DNA of 64,000 bases from contig NZ_CP039424.1 in NCBI RefSeq assembly GCF_005877055.1, forward strand, positions 2,914,001-2,978,000, in the 5' to 3' direction. The notes under the pieces are model-generated. The model saw only the letters and a program-made list of their open reading frames with translations, was not told where the DNA came from and did not search any database. A program made the position numbers and the translations under genes. Shown here piece after piece: positions 1 through 11,636 of the stretch; position 1 is the stretch's first letter, and every line of letters starts with the position of its first letter. This stretch comes from Citricoccus sp. SGAir0253. GTDB taxonomy: Bacteria > Actinomycetota > Actinomycetes > Actinomycetales > Micrococcaceae.

Positions 1-857
1 TGACCGACCCCGATGCCCGCGCATCCTTCCCGGACGGGCCCCCGGACCAACTCCGCCCGGGGGGCGACCGGCGCACCGCGGCCCGTCGCGTGCTCTCCGT
101 CCTGGACGCCTTCGACCAGGACCACCTCGAGCTGACGCTCAGCGCGATCGGCCGCCGGGCGGGGCTCACGCTGAGCACCACGCACCGGCTCGTGGGCGAG
201 CTCCGGGAGTGGGGCGCCCTGGAGCGCCTGCCGGACGGGCGGTACACCATCGGCCTGAGGGTCCTCGAGCTGGGCACCCTGGAACCGCAGGTGCTGCACC
301 TGCAGGAGGTGGCCCCGCCGTTCCTGGCCGACCTGCAGGCCGCCGTGGACGCCAACGTGCACCTGTCCGTGCGGGACCACCACGACGTCGTCTACGTCGA
401 GTCGCTGCAGCGCCGCCGCGGCGCCCACGTCCTGAGCAGGCTCGGCGGCCGGTGGCCGCTGCACGCGACGGCCACCGGCATGGTCCTGCTGGCCTTCGCC
501 CCGCCCGAGGTGCGGGACGAGGTGCTGTCCCTGCCGCTGAAGCGGTACACCGACCGCACCATCACGGACCCCGGCGTGCTGCGGCAGATGCTGGCGGAGG
601 TCCGCCACCGTGGCTTCGCGGTGCTCCACGACTCCATCACCACGGGCGCCTCCGCCGTCGGGGTGCCCGTCCGGGGCCCCCGGGACCGCGAAGTGGCCGC
701 CCTGAGCGTGACGGTCCCGCGGGACGGGCCCCTGGGGGTCCCGCACGTGCTGCCGGCCCTGGTCGCCAGCGCCCGCGCCCTCTCCCGGGAACTGGGCGCC
801 CCCTCCGCGCTGCGGGCCGGCCGCACCGGCCTCGGCCCCCGGACCGGCGTGGCATGA
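1..857 (+). CDS. IclR-family transcriptional regulator (first base of start codon outside window)
   Basis: The reading frame is open from the first base, and bases 1-2 (TG) look like the end of an ATG or GTG start lying one base before the window. That would give about 285 residues. The N-terminal winged helix-turn-helix is visible as GRRAGLTLSTTHRLVGEL, followed by the usual IclR effector domain with the GGRWPLHATATG signature. The stop overlaps the mftG start (ATGA), so it is probably co-transcribed with the mycofactocin genes and likely controls them. Mycofactocin loci in mycobacteria usually have a TetR-type MftR here, so an IclR protein in this place is unusual. It is clearly related to the IclR proteins at 7771-8550 and 45099-45893. 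The ligand is unknown. Confidence 0.85.
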   Translation, partial: TDPDARASFPDGPPDQLRPGGDRRTAARRVLSVLDAFDQDHLELTLSAIGRRAGLTLSTTHRLVGELREWGALERLPDGRYTIGLRVLELGTLEPQVLHLQEVAPPFLADLQAAVDANVHLSVRDHHDVVYVESLQRRRGAHVLSRLGGRWPLHATATGMVLLAFAPPEVRDEVLSLPLKRYTDRTITDPGVLRQMLAEVRHRGFAVLHDSITTGASAVGVPVRGPRDREVAALSVTVPRDGPLGVPHVLPALVASARALSRELGAPSALRAGRTGLGPRTGVA

Positions 858-2449
858 GGGCCGGGCTCCCCGTGACGGCCCCGGACGTCCTCGTGGTCGG
901 GGCCGGTGGCGCCGGCGCACCCTTCGCCGCCCGGCTGAGCGAGGATCCCGGGTGCACCGTGCTGGTGCTGGAGGCCGGCCCCGTCCCGCGCACCGCGGCC
1001 GGCCTGCCGCCCGAGGTCCGCTGCGCCACGGTCCTGCCGACCGTCCGGGGGCCCGGTCCGTACACCTGGTGGCACCGCGCCGAGGTGGCTCCGGGACGGA
1101 CCCACGACGTCGGCCGGGGCCAGGGAGCGGGCGGGTCCACCTCGGTCAACGGCGCCTACTTCGTCCGGCCCCGGGCAGACGACCTGCGGCGATGGGCTGA
1201 GGCCGGCAACCCGGCGTGGGAGCCGGAGGCCGTGCTGCCCCTCCTGGCGGCGGCCGAGCGGGACGTACAGTTCGGCGGCCGCCCCGGCCACGGCGACGCC
1301 GGACCGGTTCCCGTGGACCGCCGGGCCTTCCCGGAGAGCCCCCTGGCGGCGGCGTTCGGCGCCGCCGCGGAGGCCCTCGGTCACCCGGTCCTGGACGACC
1401 TCAACGACATCACCGCGCAGCACGGCCACGGGGAGCTCCCGCTGAACGTGCACGAGGGCACGCGCATGAGCACGGCCCTGGCGTACCTGTTCCCGGCGCT
1501 GGACCGCCCCAACCTCACCGTCCTCGGCGGGGCCAACGTGCTGCGGGTGGTCCTGCGGGACGGCCGCGCCTGCGGGGTCGAGGCCGTGATCGACGGGACG
1601 CTCCACCGCGTCCACGCCGGCCAGGTCGTCCTGGCCGCCGGACCGGTCCGCTCCGCGCACCTGCTGATGCTCTCCGGCATCGGCCCGGCACCGGCCCTGG
1701 CCGAGGCCGGCGTGGACACGGTGGTCGACTCCCCCGGTGTCGGCGCCACCGTCAGCGACCACCCGGACATCGTGCTCTCCGCGCCCCTGGCACGGCCCCT
1801 GCGTCCGGGTCCCGCGGACCCGCTCTTCGCCTGGGCGCTGAACTGGACGGCGTCGGGGTCCACCGCGCCGGGGGACCTGGAGGTCCTGCCGATGCTGCGC
1901 CCCTTCCCCGTCCTGGCCGGTCACCCGGCCGGCGCCGAGCTGCCGGTGATCGTGGCCCTGCAGCGGCCGGAGGGCCGCGGCACCCTGGCCCTGGACCCCG
2001 CGGACCCCCAACGCCCGCCCCGCGTGCGCTACCGCCACCTGTGCGCCGCGGAGGACCGGCGGCGCATGCGCGAGGGGGTGCGCACCGCCGCGGACCTGCT
2101 GTCCTCCACCGCGCTGGCGGACTGGGTGGACGCCGCGGCCTGGGACCGCCGGGTGTTCGACGATGACCGCGGGCTGGACGAGTGGATGACGGCGCACCTG
2201 GGCACGGCCGTCCACCTGGCCGGGACGGCGCCCATGGGCCCGGGGAACCGGCCGGGGACGGTGACGGACCAGTGGGGACGCGTGCACGGCGTGGACCGGC
2301 TCCGCGTGGTGGACACCGCCATCCTCCCGGACGTCCCCAGCCGCGGCCCGGCCGCCACGGCGGTCCTGCTGGGAGAGCTGATCGCCGCGAGGGTGAGAGG
2401 ACTTCCGCCCCACGGATGTCCTTCTCCGCGGGACACCGGCCGTCCCTAG
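854..2449 (+). CDS. mftG: Mycofactocin-associated GMC-family dehydrogenase MftG
   Basis: This is a 531-residue flavoprotein of the glucose-methanol-choline oxidoreductase family. The FAD-binding GxGxxG lies at residues 16-21, and the conserved active-site His is at about 454 in HLAGTAPMG. In known systems MftG reoxidises reduced mycofactocin and passes electrons toward the respiratory chain. The assignment to MftG rather than a generic choline dehydrogenase rests on its position directly before mftA. The start codon overlaps the stop of the upstream IclR gene. The second catalytic position, Asn or His in classical GMC enzymes, is replaced by an SRGP segment near the C-terminus. I cannot tell whether this is normal for the MftG subfamily. 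Confidence 0.82.
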   Translation: MRAGLPVTAPDVLVVGAGGAGAPFAARLSEDPGCTVLVLEAGPVPRTAAGLPPEVRCATVLPTVRGPGPYTWWHRAEVAPGRTHDVGRGQGAGGSTSVNGAYFVRPRADDLRRWAEAGNPAWEPEAVLPLLAAAERDVQFGGRPGHGDAGPVPVDRRAFPESPLAAAFGAAAEALGHPVLDDLNDITAQHGHGELPLNVHEGTRMSTALAYLFPALDRPNLTVLGGANVLRVVLRDGRACGVEAVIDGTLHRVHAGQVVLAAGPVRSAHLLMLSGIGPAPALAEAGVDTVVDSPGVGATVSDHPDIVLSAPLARPLRPGPADPLFAWALNWTASGSTAPGDLEVLPMLRPFPVLAGHPAGAELPVIVALQRPEGRGTLALDPADPQRPPRVRYRHLCAAEDRRRMREGVRTAADLLSSTALADWVDAAAWDRRVFDDDRGLDEWMTAHLGTAVHLAGTAPMGPGNRPGTVTDQWGRVHGVDRLRVVDTAILPDVPSRGPAATAVLLGELIAARVRGLPPHGCPSPRDTGRP

Positions 2450-2511
2450 CATCGGAGCACGCGAGGACCGGCCGGACGGTCCCACCGATGCCCCTGGAGA
2501 GGAAGCCCACC

Positions 2512-2628
2512 ATGCCCGAGCACAGCACCCAGCCCCCACGGCCCGTCACCGAGACCGAGGACGCCGGCCAGGACATCGCCGCGCTGATCGAGGAGGTCTC
2601 GATCGACGGGATGTGCGGCGTCTACTGA
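2512..2628 (+). CDS. mftA: Mycofactocin precursor peptide MftA
   Basis: This is a 38-residue peptide ending in IDGMCGVY, the hallmark MftA C-terminus. Its terminal Val-Tyr pair is decarboxylated and cross-linked by MftC and then released by MftE. I chose the ATG at 2512 because a GGAGAGGA ribosome binding site stands just before it; an in-frame ATG at 2488 has no such site. The acidic, helical stretch before the core (DIAALIEEVSIDG) is the leader recognised by MftB. The stop codon shares one base with the mftB start (TGATG), which implies translational coupling. Confidence 0.95.
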   Translation: MPEHSTQPPRPVTETEDAGQDIAALIEEVSIDGMCGVY

Positions 2629-2930
2629 TGGCGACCGCGACCCAGGACACCGCCGGCCTCGGCTCGGCCCGGCTGCGGCTGGCATCCTCCGTGTCCGTCC
2701 GTCCCGAGGCCTTCGGCGCGCTGCTCTACGACTTCAGGACGCGGAAGCTGATGTTCCTGAAGACCCCACGGCTCGCGGCCGTGGTGGACCTCATGGACGG
2801 GGCGCTCACGGTCGACCACTGCCTGGACGCCGGCGGAGCCCCTCCCGGCGAACGCGCCGCCCTCCTGGCCGTCCTGGACCACCTGCTCGGCATCGGCATG
2901 CTGCGGCACGCCCCCACCCCGAAGGACTGA
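2628..2930 (+). CDS. mftB: Mycofactocin peptide chaperone MftB
   Basis: This 100-residue protein is the RiPP recognition element of the pathway. MftB binds the MftA leader and presents it to the radical SAM enzyme MftC. The sequence shows the expected PqqD-like features: a SVRPEAFGALLYDFRTRKL strand region, a hydrophobic helix (AAVVDLMDGALTV) and a C-terminal helical pair. The start overlaps the mftA stop by one base, and mftC begins five bases after its stop. The short alternative start upstream would lie inside mftA and is less likely. Confidence 0.92.
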   Translation: MATATQDTAGLGSARLRLASSVSVRPEAFGALLYDFRTRKLMFLKTPRLAAVVDLMDGALTVDHCLDAGGAPPGERAALLAVLDHLLGIGMLRHAPTPKD

Positions 2931-2934
2931 GACG

Positions 2935-4161
2935 ATGACTGCCACCGCCCTCCGAGACCAGCCGGGAACCCGGCTGGTCGACCACTTCGAGCGTGGCCTC
3001 GAGGCCCCCATCTGCCTGACGTGGGAGCTGACCTACGCCTGCAACCTCTCGTGCGCCCACTGCCTGTCCTCCTCCGGACGGCGGGACCCACGGGAGCTGA
3101 CCACGGAGCAGTGCGAGGCCGTCATCGACGAGCTCGAGCGCATGGGCGTCTTCTACGTCAACATCGGCGGCGGCGAGCCGACCGTGCGGCCCGACTTCTG
3201 GCATCTCGTGGACTACGCGGTCGCCCACCACGTGGGGGTCAAGTTCTCCACCAACGGCGTCCGGATCGATGAGGCGGCCGCCCGTCGGCTGGCCGGCACG
3301 GACTACGTGGACGTCCAGGTCTCGCTGGACGGCGCCACCGCGGAGGTCAACGACTACATCCGCGGGCCCGGGTCCTACGCCACGGCCCTGCGCGCCCTGG
3401 AGAACCTGCAGCGGGCCGGCTTCCGGGACGCCAAGGTCTCCGTGGTCGTCACGCGGCAGAACGTGGGCCAGCTGGACGAGTTCAAGGCGATCGCGGACCG
3501 GTACGGCGCCACGCTGCGCCTGACCCGGCTCCGCCCCTCCGGTCGCGGAGCGGACGTGTGGGACGAACTGCACCTCGTGGAGGACCAGCAGCAGCGGCTC
3601 TACGACTGGCTCGTGGCCCACGGGTCCGAGGTGCTCACGGGGGACTCCTTCTTCCACCTGGCGCCGTTGGGCGGTGCGCTGCCCGGGCTGAACCTCTGCG
3701 GGGCCGGCCGCGTGGTGTGCCTCATCGACCCCGTCGGGGACGTCTACGCCTGCCCCTTCGCCATCCACGAGGAGTTCCTCGCGGGCAACGTGCTGGCACC
3801 CGGCGGGTTCGCCGGCGTGTGGCGGGACTCGGCACTGTTCACGGAACTGCGCCGTCCCTCCTCGGGTGGCGCGTGCTCCTCCTGTCCCTTCTTCGACTCC
3901 TGCCGGGGCGGTTGCATGGCCGCCAAGTTCTTCACGGGACTGCCCATGGACGGGCCCGACCCCGAGTGCGTCCTCGGCAACAGCGAGGGCGCCCTGCAGG
4001 GCGAACGGTCCATCCCCGCGCCGGGCCAGGACCACTCCCGCCCCTTCGCCACCCGCACCGAGCCGGTCCTGGTCCAGTTGCTGCGGCGCCGGCCGGACCG
4101 GCCGCCGACCTCGCCGTGCGCGGAGAGCCCGCTGGCCGGGTTCGCCCCCACCGTCCCCTGA
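2935..4161 (+). CDS. mftC: Mycofactocin radical SAM maturase MftC
   Basis: This is a 408-residue radical SAM/SPASM enzyme. The CxxxCxxC cluster motif is CNLSCAHC with cysteines at 36, 40 and 43. The C-terminal SPASM region is rich in cysteines (CGAGRVVC, CPFAI, CSSCPFFDSCRGGC), consistent with auxiliary iron-sulfur clusters. MftC uses S-adenosylmethionine to decarboxylate the C-terminal tyrosine of MftA and then cross-link it to the adjacent valine. It sits five bases after mftB in a tight operon. The protein has a tail of about 50 residues after the last SPASM cysteines that looks unstructured and Pro/Arg-rich. Confidence 0.95.
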   Translation: MTATALRDQPGTRLVDHFERGLEAPICLTWELTYACNLSCAHCLSSSGRRDPRELTTEQCEAVIDELERMGVFYVNIGGGEPTVRPDFWHLVDYAVAHHVGVKFSTNGVRIDEAAARRLAGTDYVDVQVSLDGATAEVNDYIRGPGSYATALRALENLQRAGFRDAKVSVVVTRQNVGQLDEFKAIADRYGATLRLTRLRPSGRGADVWDELHLVEDQQQRLYDWLVAHGSEVLTGDSFFHLAPLGGALPGLNLCGAGRVVCLIDPVGDVYACPFAIHEEFLAGNVLAPGGFAGVWRDSALFTELRRPSSGGACSSCPFFDSCRGGCMAAKFFTGLPMDGPDPECVLGNSEGALQGERSIPAPGQDHSRPFATRTEPVLVQLLRRRPDRPPTSPCAESPLAGFAPTVP

Positions 4162-4234
4162 CGAGCCGGGCCGCCGGGCCCCCGGGCTAGGCGGCATGTC
4201 ATCCTCCACCCACCCCCAGACCCCAGGAGCACCG

Positions 4235-5428
4235 ATGTCCGCGCTGATCAGCAACCCGTGGGCGAGGAACCCATGGTTCGAGACCGTGAGCGAAGCCCAG
4301 CGCCGGGCACGCCGGCGGCTGCCGGAGCCGGTGTACTCGGCCCTCATCGCCGGGTCCGAGGCCGGCGTCACCGTCCGCTCCAACGTCGAGGCGTTCTCGG
4401 ACCTCGGGCTGCGGCCGCGCACGGTCGGGCAGACGCGGGACCACGACCTGGCCACCTCGGTCATGGGGGTGCCGATGTCCATGCCCGTGATGATCTCCCC
4501 CACCGGCGTCCAGGCCGTCCATCCCGAGGGCGAGGTCGCCGTGGCCCGTGCCGCCCACCGGCACGGCGTCGCGATGGGACTGAGCTCCTTCGCGAGCAAG
4601 CCCATCGAGGACGTGGTCGCGGCGAACCCGGACACGTTCTTCCAGATGTACTGGACAGGGACCCGGGACAGCATGCTGCGCAGGATGGAGCGGGCTCGGG
4701 CCGCCGGCGTCCGGGGCCTGATCCTCACCACCGACTGGTCCTTCTCCAACGGCCGCGACTGGGGCAGTCCGGAGATCCCGGAGAAGGTGGACCTGCGCGC
4801 GGCCCTCCGGCTCGCGCCCTCCGTGGTCACCCGGCCACAGTGGCTGCTGTCGTTCCTCGCGAGCGGCGGGGTCCCGGACCTGACCGTCCCGAACCTCGTC
4901 AGCCCCGGGGACCGGGGCCCGACCTTCTTCGGGGCGTACGGGGAGTGGATGTCCACCCCGCCGCCCACCTGGCAGGACATCTCCTGGGTCATCGGCACCT
5001 GGGACGGGCCCGTGATGGTCAAGGGCGTCACCCGCATCGACGAGGCCCGGAAGGCCGTCGACGCCGGCGCCACCGCCATCTCGGTCTCCAACCACGGGGG
5101 CAACAACCTCGACGGCGCCCCGGCGACCATCCGCCTGCTGGCCGGGATCGCCGAGGCCGTCGGCGACCAGGTGGAGGTCCTGCTCGACGGCGGGGTCCGC
5201 CGCGGCTCCGACGTGGTCAAGGCCGTCGCCCTCGGGGCCCGGGCCGTGATGATCGGCCGCGCCTACCTGTGGGGTCTCGCGGCGAACGGCCAGGCCGGGG
5301 TCGAGAACGTGCTGGACCTGCTGCACGGTGGGGTCGTGGCGGCCCTGACGGGACTCGGGGTGCAGTCCGTCCACGAGTTGGGCCCGGAGCACCTCGTGGT
5401 GCCGCGGGACTTCCAGCTGAGCCTGTGA
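4235..5428 (+). CDS. mftD: Mycofactocin FMN-dependent oxidase MftD
   Basis: This 397-residue protein belongs to the FMN-dependent alpha-hydroxyacid dehydrogenase family. The FMN/active-site segment is ISVSNHGGNNLDG, where the arginine usual in lactate oxidases (HGGR) is an asparagine, and LLDGGVRRGSDV contains the phosphate-binding Arg. MftD oxidatively deaminates the released Val-Tyr derived ring to give premycofactocin. The start at 4235 is preceded by AGGAG; an ATG at 4196 is in frame but lacks a ribosome binding site. It overlaps mftE at GTGA. Confidence 0.93.
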   Translation: MSALISNPWARNPWFETVSEAQRRARRRLPEPVYSALIAGSEAGVTVRSNVEAFSDLGLRPRTVGQTRDHDLATSVMGVPMSMPVMISPTGVQAVHPEGEVAVARAAHRHGVAMGLSSFASKPIEDVVAANPDTFFQMYWTGTRDSMLRRMERARAAGVRGLILTTDWSFSNGRDWGSPEIPEKVDLRAALRLAPSVVTRPQWLLSFLASGGVPDLTVPNLVSPGDRGPTFFGAYGEWMSTPPPTWQDISWVIGTWDGPVMVKGVTRIDEARKAVDAGATAISVSNHGGNNLDGAPATIRLLAGIAEAVGDQVEVLLDGGVRRGSDVVKAVALGARAVMIGRAYLWGLAANGQAGVENVLDLLHGGVVAALTGLGVQSVHELGPEHLVVPRDFQLSL

Positions 5429-6153
5429 CCACCACTCCCGGGGCCTCCGAGGGGGCCGCCCTGGCCTCGCTGCGGTCACCGGACGCCGGGGGCACGAGGA
5501 CGCTCGTGGTGCCGCTGGGCTCGGTGGAGCAGCACGGACCGCACCTGCCGCTGGGCACGGACGGGGTCATCGCCGAGGGGGTCTGCCGGTGGTTGGCCGG
5601 GTCCCGCTCCGCGGACCGCGACTGGGTGGTCGGTCCCCTGGTGCCCTTCGGCGCCTCGGGCGAGCACGAGGACTTCCCGGGCACCGTCTCGATCGGCCAC
5701 CAGCAACTGGCCGGATACCTCGTCGAGCTCGTCCGCTCGGCCAGCCGGTGGGTGCCCCGGGTGCGCTTCATCACCGGCCACGGCGGCAACGCGCCGGCCC
5801 TCGGGGCGGCATGCCGGTTGCTGGCGTCCGAGGGCCGCGACGCCGCGTGGACCGGGGTGGAGCTCCCGCGCGCCGACGCCCACGCCGGGCACACCGAGAC
5901 CAGCCTGATGCTGCACCTGGCACCACGGACCGTGCGGATGGACCTCGCCCAAGCCGGCTGCACCGCTCCCCTGGAGCGGATCCTCCCGGCCCTGGTGGAC
6001 GGCGGGGTCCGGGCCGTCTCGCCCTCGGGAGTCCTCGGCGACCCCGTCGGCGCCACGGCCCCGGAGGGCGCGCGGCTGTTCGCGCAGCTCTGCGAGGCGG
6101 TGGCGGACCGCTTGGCCGCGGGACGCCGGGACGCGGACGGACGCCTGCGGTGA
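5425..6153 (+). CDS. mftE: Mycofactocin peptidase MftE (creatininase fold)
   Basis: This 242-residue protein has the creatininase-family metal-binding signature SVEQHGPHLPLGTD near its N-terminus. It also has GHGGN and HAGHTETSLML segments typical of MftE. MftE cleaves the modified C-terminal dipeptide from MftA. A creatininase family member within a mycofactocin operon is the peptidase, not a creatinine-degrading enzyme; the real creatininase homologue in this window is at 24366-25280. The GTG start overlaps the mftD stop, and the stop overlaps the mftF start, so the three genes are translationally coupled. Confidence 0.93.
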   Translation: MTTTPGASEGAALASLRSPDAGGTRTLVVPLGSVEQHGPHLPLGTDGVIAEGVCRWLAGSRSADRDWVVGPLVPFGASGEHEDFPGTVSIGHQQLAGYLVELVRSASRWVPRVRFITGHGGNAPALGAACRLLASEGRDAAWTGVELPRADAHAGHTETSLMLHLAPRTVRMDLAQAGCTAPLERILPALVDGGVRAVSPSGVLGDPVGATAPEGARLFAQLCEAVADRLAAGRRDADGRLR

Positions 6154-7691
6154 CCGCCCCGCCGACCGGCCACGCCGCCACCCTCCCACCGGGGTTCCGC
6201 CTGCGCATGACCGCCCGGCGCCACGGCGCCGGACTGCTCGAGTCCACCCAGCGGCCCGCGGTGGCCCGGGTCCCGTCACAGGGCAGCCTCCCCGACGGCG
6301 AGGTCCTGGTCGTGGACGGTCCCCGCACGGCCGCGGTGGCCGTCCGGCTCATGGACCTGGGGCTGGCCGTGTCCGACCCCGGCCCCGCAGCGGCCGGCCT
6401 GCCCGGGCTCGAGGCGCTCACCGTGGTGGTCCCCGTCCGCGACCGGCCGGCGGGACTGGACCGGCTGCTGACGGGACTGTCCGTGACGGCCGCCCCGGAC
6501 CGGTCGGCGGGAGGTCCCCGCCCATCCCGGCGACCCCGCGTCCTCGTGGTGGACGACGCCTCGTCGGACCCGGCCCCCATCCGCGAGGTCGCCCGGCGCC
6601 ACGGCGCGCGGTTGCTCGAGCTGCCCGTCCAGCACGGGCCCGCCGGGGCACGCAATGCCGGGCTCCGGGCGGTGCGGACCCCGTTCGTCGCCTTCGTCGA
6701 CTCGGACGTCACCGTGCAGGCCGTCACGCTGGAACGGTTGCTCGCGGAGTTCGCCGACCCGGTCCTGGCCGTGGCCGCGCCACGGATCATGCGGGGCGAG
6801 ACCGAGGGGCGGCCCGGTCCGCTGTCCTGGTACGAGGGCCACGTGGCTCCCCTGGACCTGGGCCGCCGGGCGGGCCTCGTCGGGCCGGGGCGTCCGCTCA
6901 CCTATGTCCCCTCCGCCTGCTGGGTGTGTCGCACGGAGGCCCTGGGGAGGGGCTTCGATGGCCGGTTGCGGGTGGGCGAGGACGTGGACCTCGTCTGGCG
7001 CCTGGCGGGCAGCGGCTGGCGGGTGCGGTACGTGCCGGGGCTGCGGGCCGGCCACGGAACGCGCGAGGACGTGTGGCGGTGGTGGCGGCAGCACGCCGGC
7101 TACGGCTACAGCTCGGCTGCGCTCGCCCGGAGGCACCCCGGGCTCCTGGCGCCGGCGCGGTACACGGCCACCGGCCTGGCCGTGGCCGCGGCCCTCGCGG
7201 CACCCTGGCCGGTGCTGCTGGCCACGGTGTTCCTGGCGGCTGCGCAGGCGGAGCGGCGGCTGCGCCTCGCCCTCCCGGGCGCCGCGGACCCGGCGTCCGG
7301 GGGCACGGCCGGGGCGCCCGTCCCCCTGCCCGGCCTGGCCGGGACCGCCCGCCGGCTGGCGCGGGCGGGGTTGGTGGCCAACCTCGGCCAGACCGCGCAA
7401 CTGGCCACCCGATACTGGCTGCCCGTCCTGCTGCTGGCGGCCCCGCGGTTCCCCGCGGCCCGCCGCCTGCTGGTGCGCGGCCTCGTCGTGGACGCCGCCC
7501 TCGCCGTCCACCGGCGCGCCGGCCGGGGTGCCGGGCTCCGGGCCGGGCTCACCGCGCTGGCCGCCCTGCCCCTGCGCGCCGCGGAGGACGCCGCCTTCGC
7601 GGCGGGCGTCCTGGGCGGATGCCTCGTGTACCGCACCTCGGCGCCGTTGCGTCCGCAGTGGGCCGGCGGCGGGCGGGCACGTCGAGGGTGA
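6150..7691 (+). CDS. mftF: Mycofactocin glycosyltransferase MftF
   Basis: This 513-residue family 2 glycosyltransferase adds the beta-1,4-glucose chain to mycofactocin. The GT-A fold is seen as VVVPVRDRP, VLVVDDASSDP, the metal-binding FVDSDVT and the GEDVDLVWR catalytic region. Several hydrophobic segments after about residue 330 suggest membrane association. The GTG start overlaps the mftE stop. It is the last gene of the mft run; after it come 79 bases with the operator and promoter of the next IclR gene. Confidence 0.9.
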   Translation: MTAPPTGHAATLPPGFRLRMTARRHGAGLLESTQRPAVARVPSQGSLPDGEVLVVDGPRTAAVAVRLMDLGLAVSDPGPAAAGLPGLEALTVVVPVRDRPAGLDRLLTGLSVTAAPDRSAGGPRPSRRPRVLVVDDASSDPAPIREVARRHGARLLELPVQHGPAGARNAGLRAVRTPFVAFVDSDVTVQAVTLERLLAEFADPVLAVAAPRIMRGETEGRPGPLSWYEGHVAPLDLGRRAGLVGPGRPLTYVPSACWVCRTEALGRGFDGRLRVGEDVDLVWRLAGSGWRVRYVPGLRAGHGTREDVWRWWRQHAGYGYSSAALARRHPGLLAPARYTATGLAVAAALAAPWPVLLATVFLAAAQAERRLRLALPGAADPASGGTAGAPVPLPGLAGTARRLARAGLVANLGQTAQLATRYWLPVLLLAAPRFPAARRLLVRGLVVDAALAVHRRAGRGAGLRAGLTALAALPLRAAEDAAFAAGVLGGCLVYRTSAPLRPQWAGGGRARRG

Positions 7692-7705
7692 TCAGCGGCA
7701 AAATA

Positions 7706-7719
7706 CCTATGCGCATAGG
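7706..7719. promoter_or_regulatory. Perfect 14-bp palindrome, predicted IclR operator
   Basis: CCTATGC followed by GCATAGG is a perfect palindrome. It covers the -35 region expected for a TAGACT -10 element at 7731-7736, which would serve the IclR gene at 7771. A closely similar sequence lies upstream of the LigM-like gene (10083-10108). The overlap with the promoter suggests autoregulation by the IclR protein; this is inference. Confidence 0.65.
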
Positions 7720-7739
7720 GGCCCCATCAGTAGACTGAG

Positions 7740-7753
7740 GTGACTCACGTCAC
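7740..7753. promoter_or_regulatory. CRP/GlxR-like box
   Basis: GTGACTCACGTCAC matches the GTGA-N6-TCAC core of CRP/GlxR sites. It lies just downstream of the TAGACT -10 element and upstream of the IclR start at 7771, a position expected for repression if it is bound. Confidence 0.45.
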
Positions 7754-7770
7754 AGCAGAGGAGTCCTCCC

Positions 7771-8550
7771 GTGGCATCTTCGAAGCCCACTGCGGCCGGC
7801 CGGGTGCTGGCCATCCTGGACACGTTCAACGACCGGCACGACAGCCTGTCCCTCAGTTCGATCGCCCGCCGTGCGGGCCTGACCCTGCCGACGGCCCACC
7901 GCCTGGTGGGCGAGCTGGTGGAGTGGGGCGCGCTGCACCGCCAGCCCGACGGCGAGTACGCCATCGGGCTGAAGGTCCTGGAGCTCGGGTCCCTGGCCGG
8001 CCACCGCCTGCGCCTGCGGCAGCTCGCCCACCCCTACCTGCACGGCCTGCACCATGCGACCCGGACGAACGTCCACCTCTCGGTGTCCCTGGAGCGCGAC
8101 ATCCTCTACCTGGAGTCCATGCTGGCCCCGGACGGCGCCAAGGTGGAGAGCCGGTTCGGCGGGCGGTGGCCCATGCACGCCACGGCGACCGGCCGGGTGC
8201 TGCTCGCCGCGGCCCCGCCGGAACAGCTGGACCGGGTGCTGCAGCAGCCGCTGACCGCCTACTCCGCCGCCACCGAGACCGATCCCGGACGGCTGCGGCA
8301 ACTCCTCGCGGAGGTCCGGCAGCGCGGCGTGGCCGTGGCGTACGACCAGATCGCCACGGGGGTGATCGCGCTGGCCGCCCCGGTGACCGGCCCGCACGGC
8401 CAGGCCGTGGCCGCCATCGGCATCACCGCCCCCAAGGACCGGTTCACCTCGCACCAGCTCATCCCGCCCCTGACCACCACGGCGCGGAGGGTCTCGGCGG
8501 CACTCAACGGTCCGGACGGACCCGCCCCGGAACGGCAGCGCGCGGCCTGA
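7771..8550 (+). CDS. IclR-family regulator, probable controller of the LigM-like demethylase
   Basis: This 259-residue protein has an N-terminal winged helix (ARRAGLTLPTAHRLVGEL) and a C-terminal IclR effector domain with GGRWPMHATATGR. The GTG start is preceded by GAGGAG. It is similar to the IclR protein at the left edge of the window, including long matching stretches around the helix-turn-helix. It converges with the LigM-like gene across a shared terminator, and its promoter and that of the LigM-like gene carry related palindromes. It is therefore the best candidate regulator of O-demethylation. The effector may be an aromatic acid, but nothing in the sequence proves it. Confidence 0.88.
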   Translation: MASSKPTAAGRVLAILDTFNDRHDSLSLSSIARRAGLTLPTAHRLVGELVEWGALHRQPDGEYAIGLKVLELGSLAGHRLRLRQLAHPYLHGLHHATRTNVHLSVSLERDILYLESMLAPDGAKVESRFGGRWPMHATATGRVLLAAAPPEQLDRVLQQPLTAYSAATETDPGRLRQLLAEVRQRGVAVAYDQIATGVIALAAPVTGPHGQAVAAIGITAPKDRFTSHQLIPPLTTTARRVSAALNGPDGPAPERQRAA

Positions 8551-8563
8551 GGGCACCCGGGAA

Positions 8564-8604
8564 CGACGGCGGCCCCCGCGATCCGATCGCGGGGGCCGCC
8601 GTCG
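8564..8604. terminator. Bidirectional hairpin terminator
   Basis: Two 20-base arms (8564-8583 and 8585-8604) are exact reverse complements separated by one base, forming a long GC-rich stem. It lies between the convergent IclR gene (stop 8550) and the LigM-like gene (stop 8623), so it can serve both. There is no strong T-run. Confidence 0.8.
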
Positions 8605-8622
8605 CGCCGGGCGTGGGTGGGG

Positions 8623-11632
<3,010 letters not shown>

Positions 11633-11636
<4 letters not shown>

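Noticed and set aside
392-2539. Long open frames opposite mftG and other GC-rich genes
   Set aside because: They lie antisense to well-supported genes, have Arg/Gly/Pro/Ala-rich translations without family features, and arise from high GC at third codon positions.
4196-4234. Upstream ATG as the mftD start
   Set aside because: No ribosome binding site before it, and the extra 13 residues are low-complexity, whereas 4235 follows AGGAG.
5425-6153. A second creatininase for creatinine degradation
   Set aside because: It lies inside the mft operon with coupled starts and fits the MftE peptidase.
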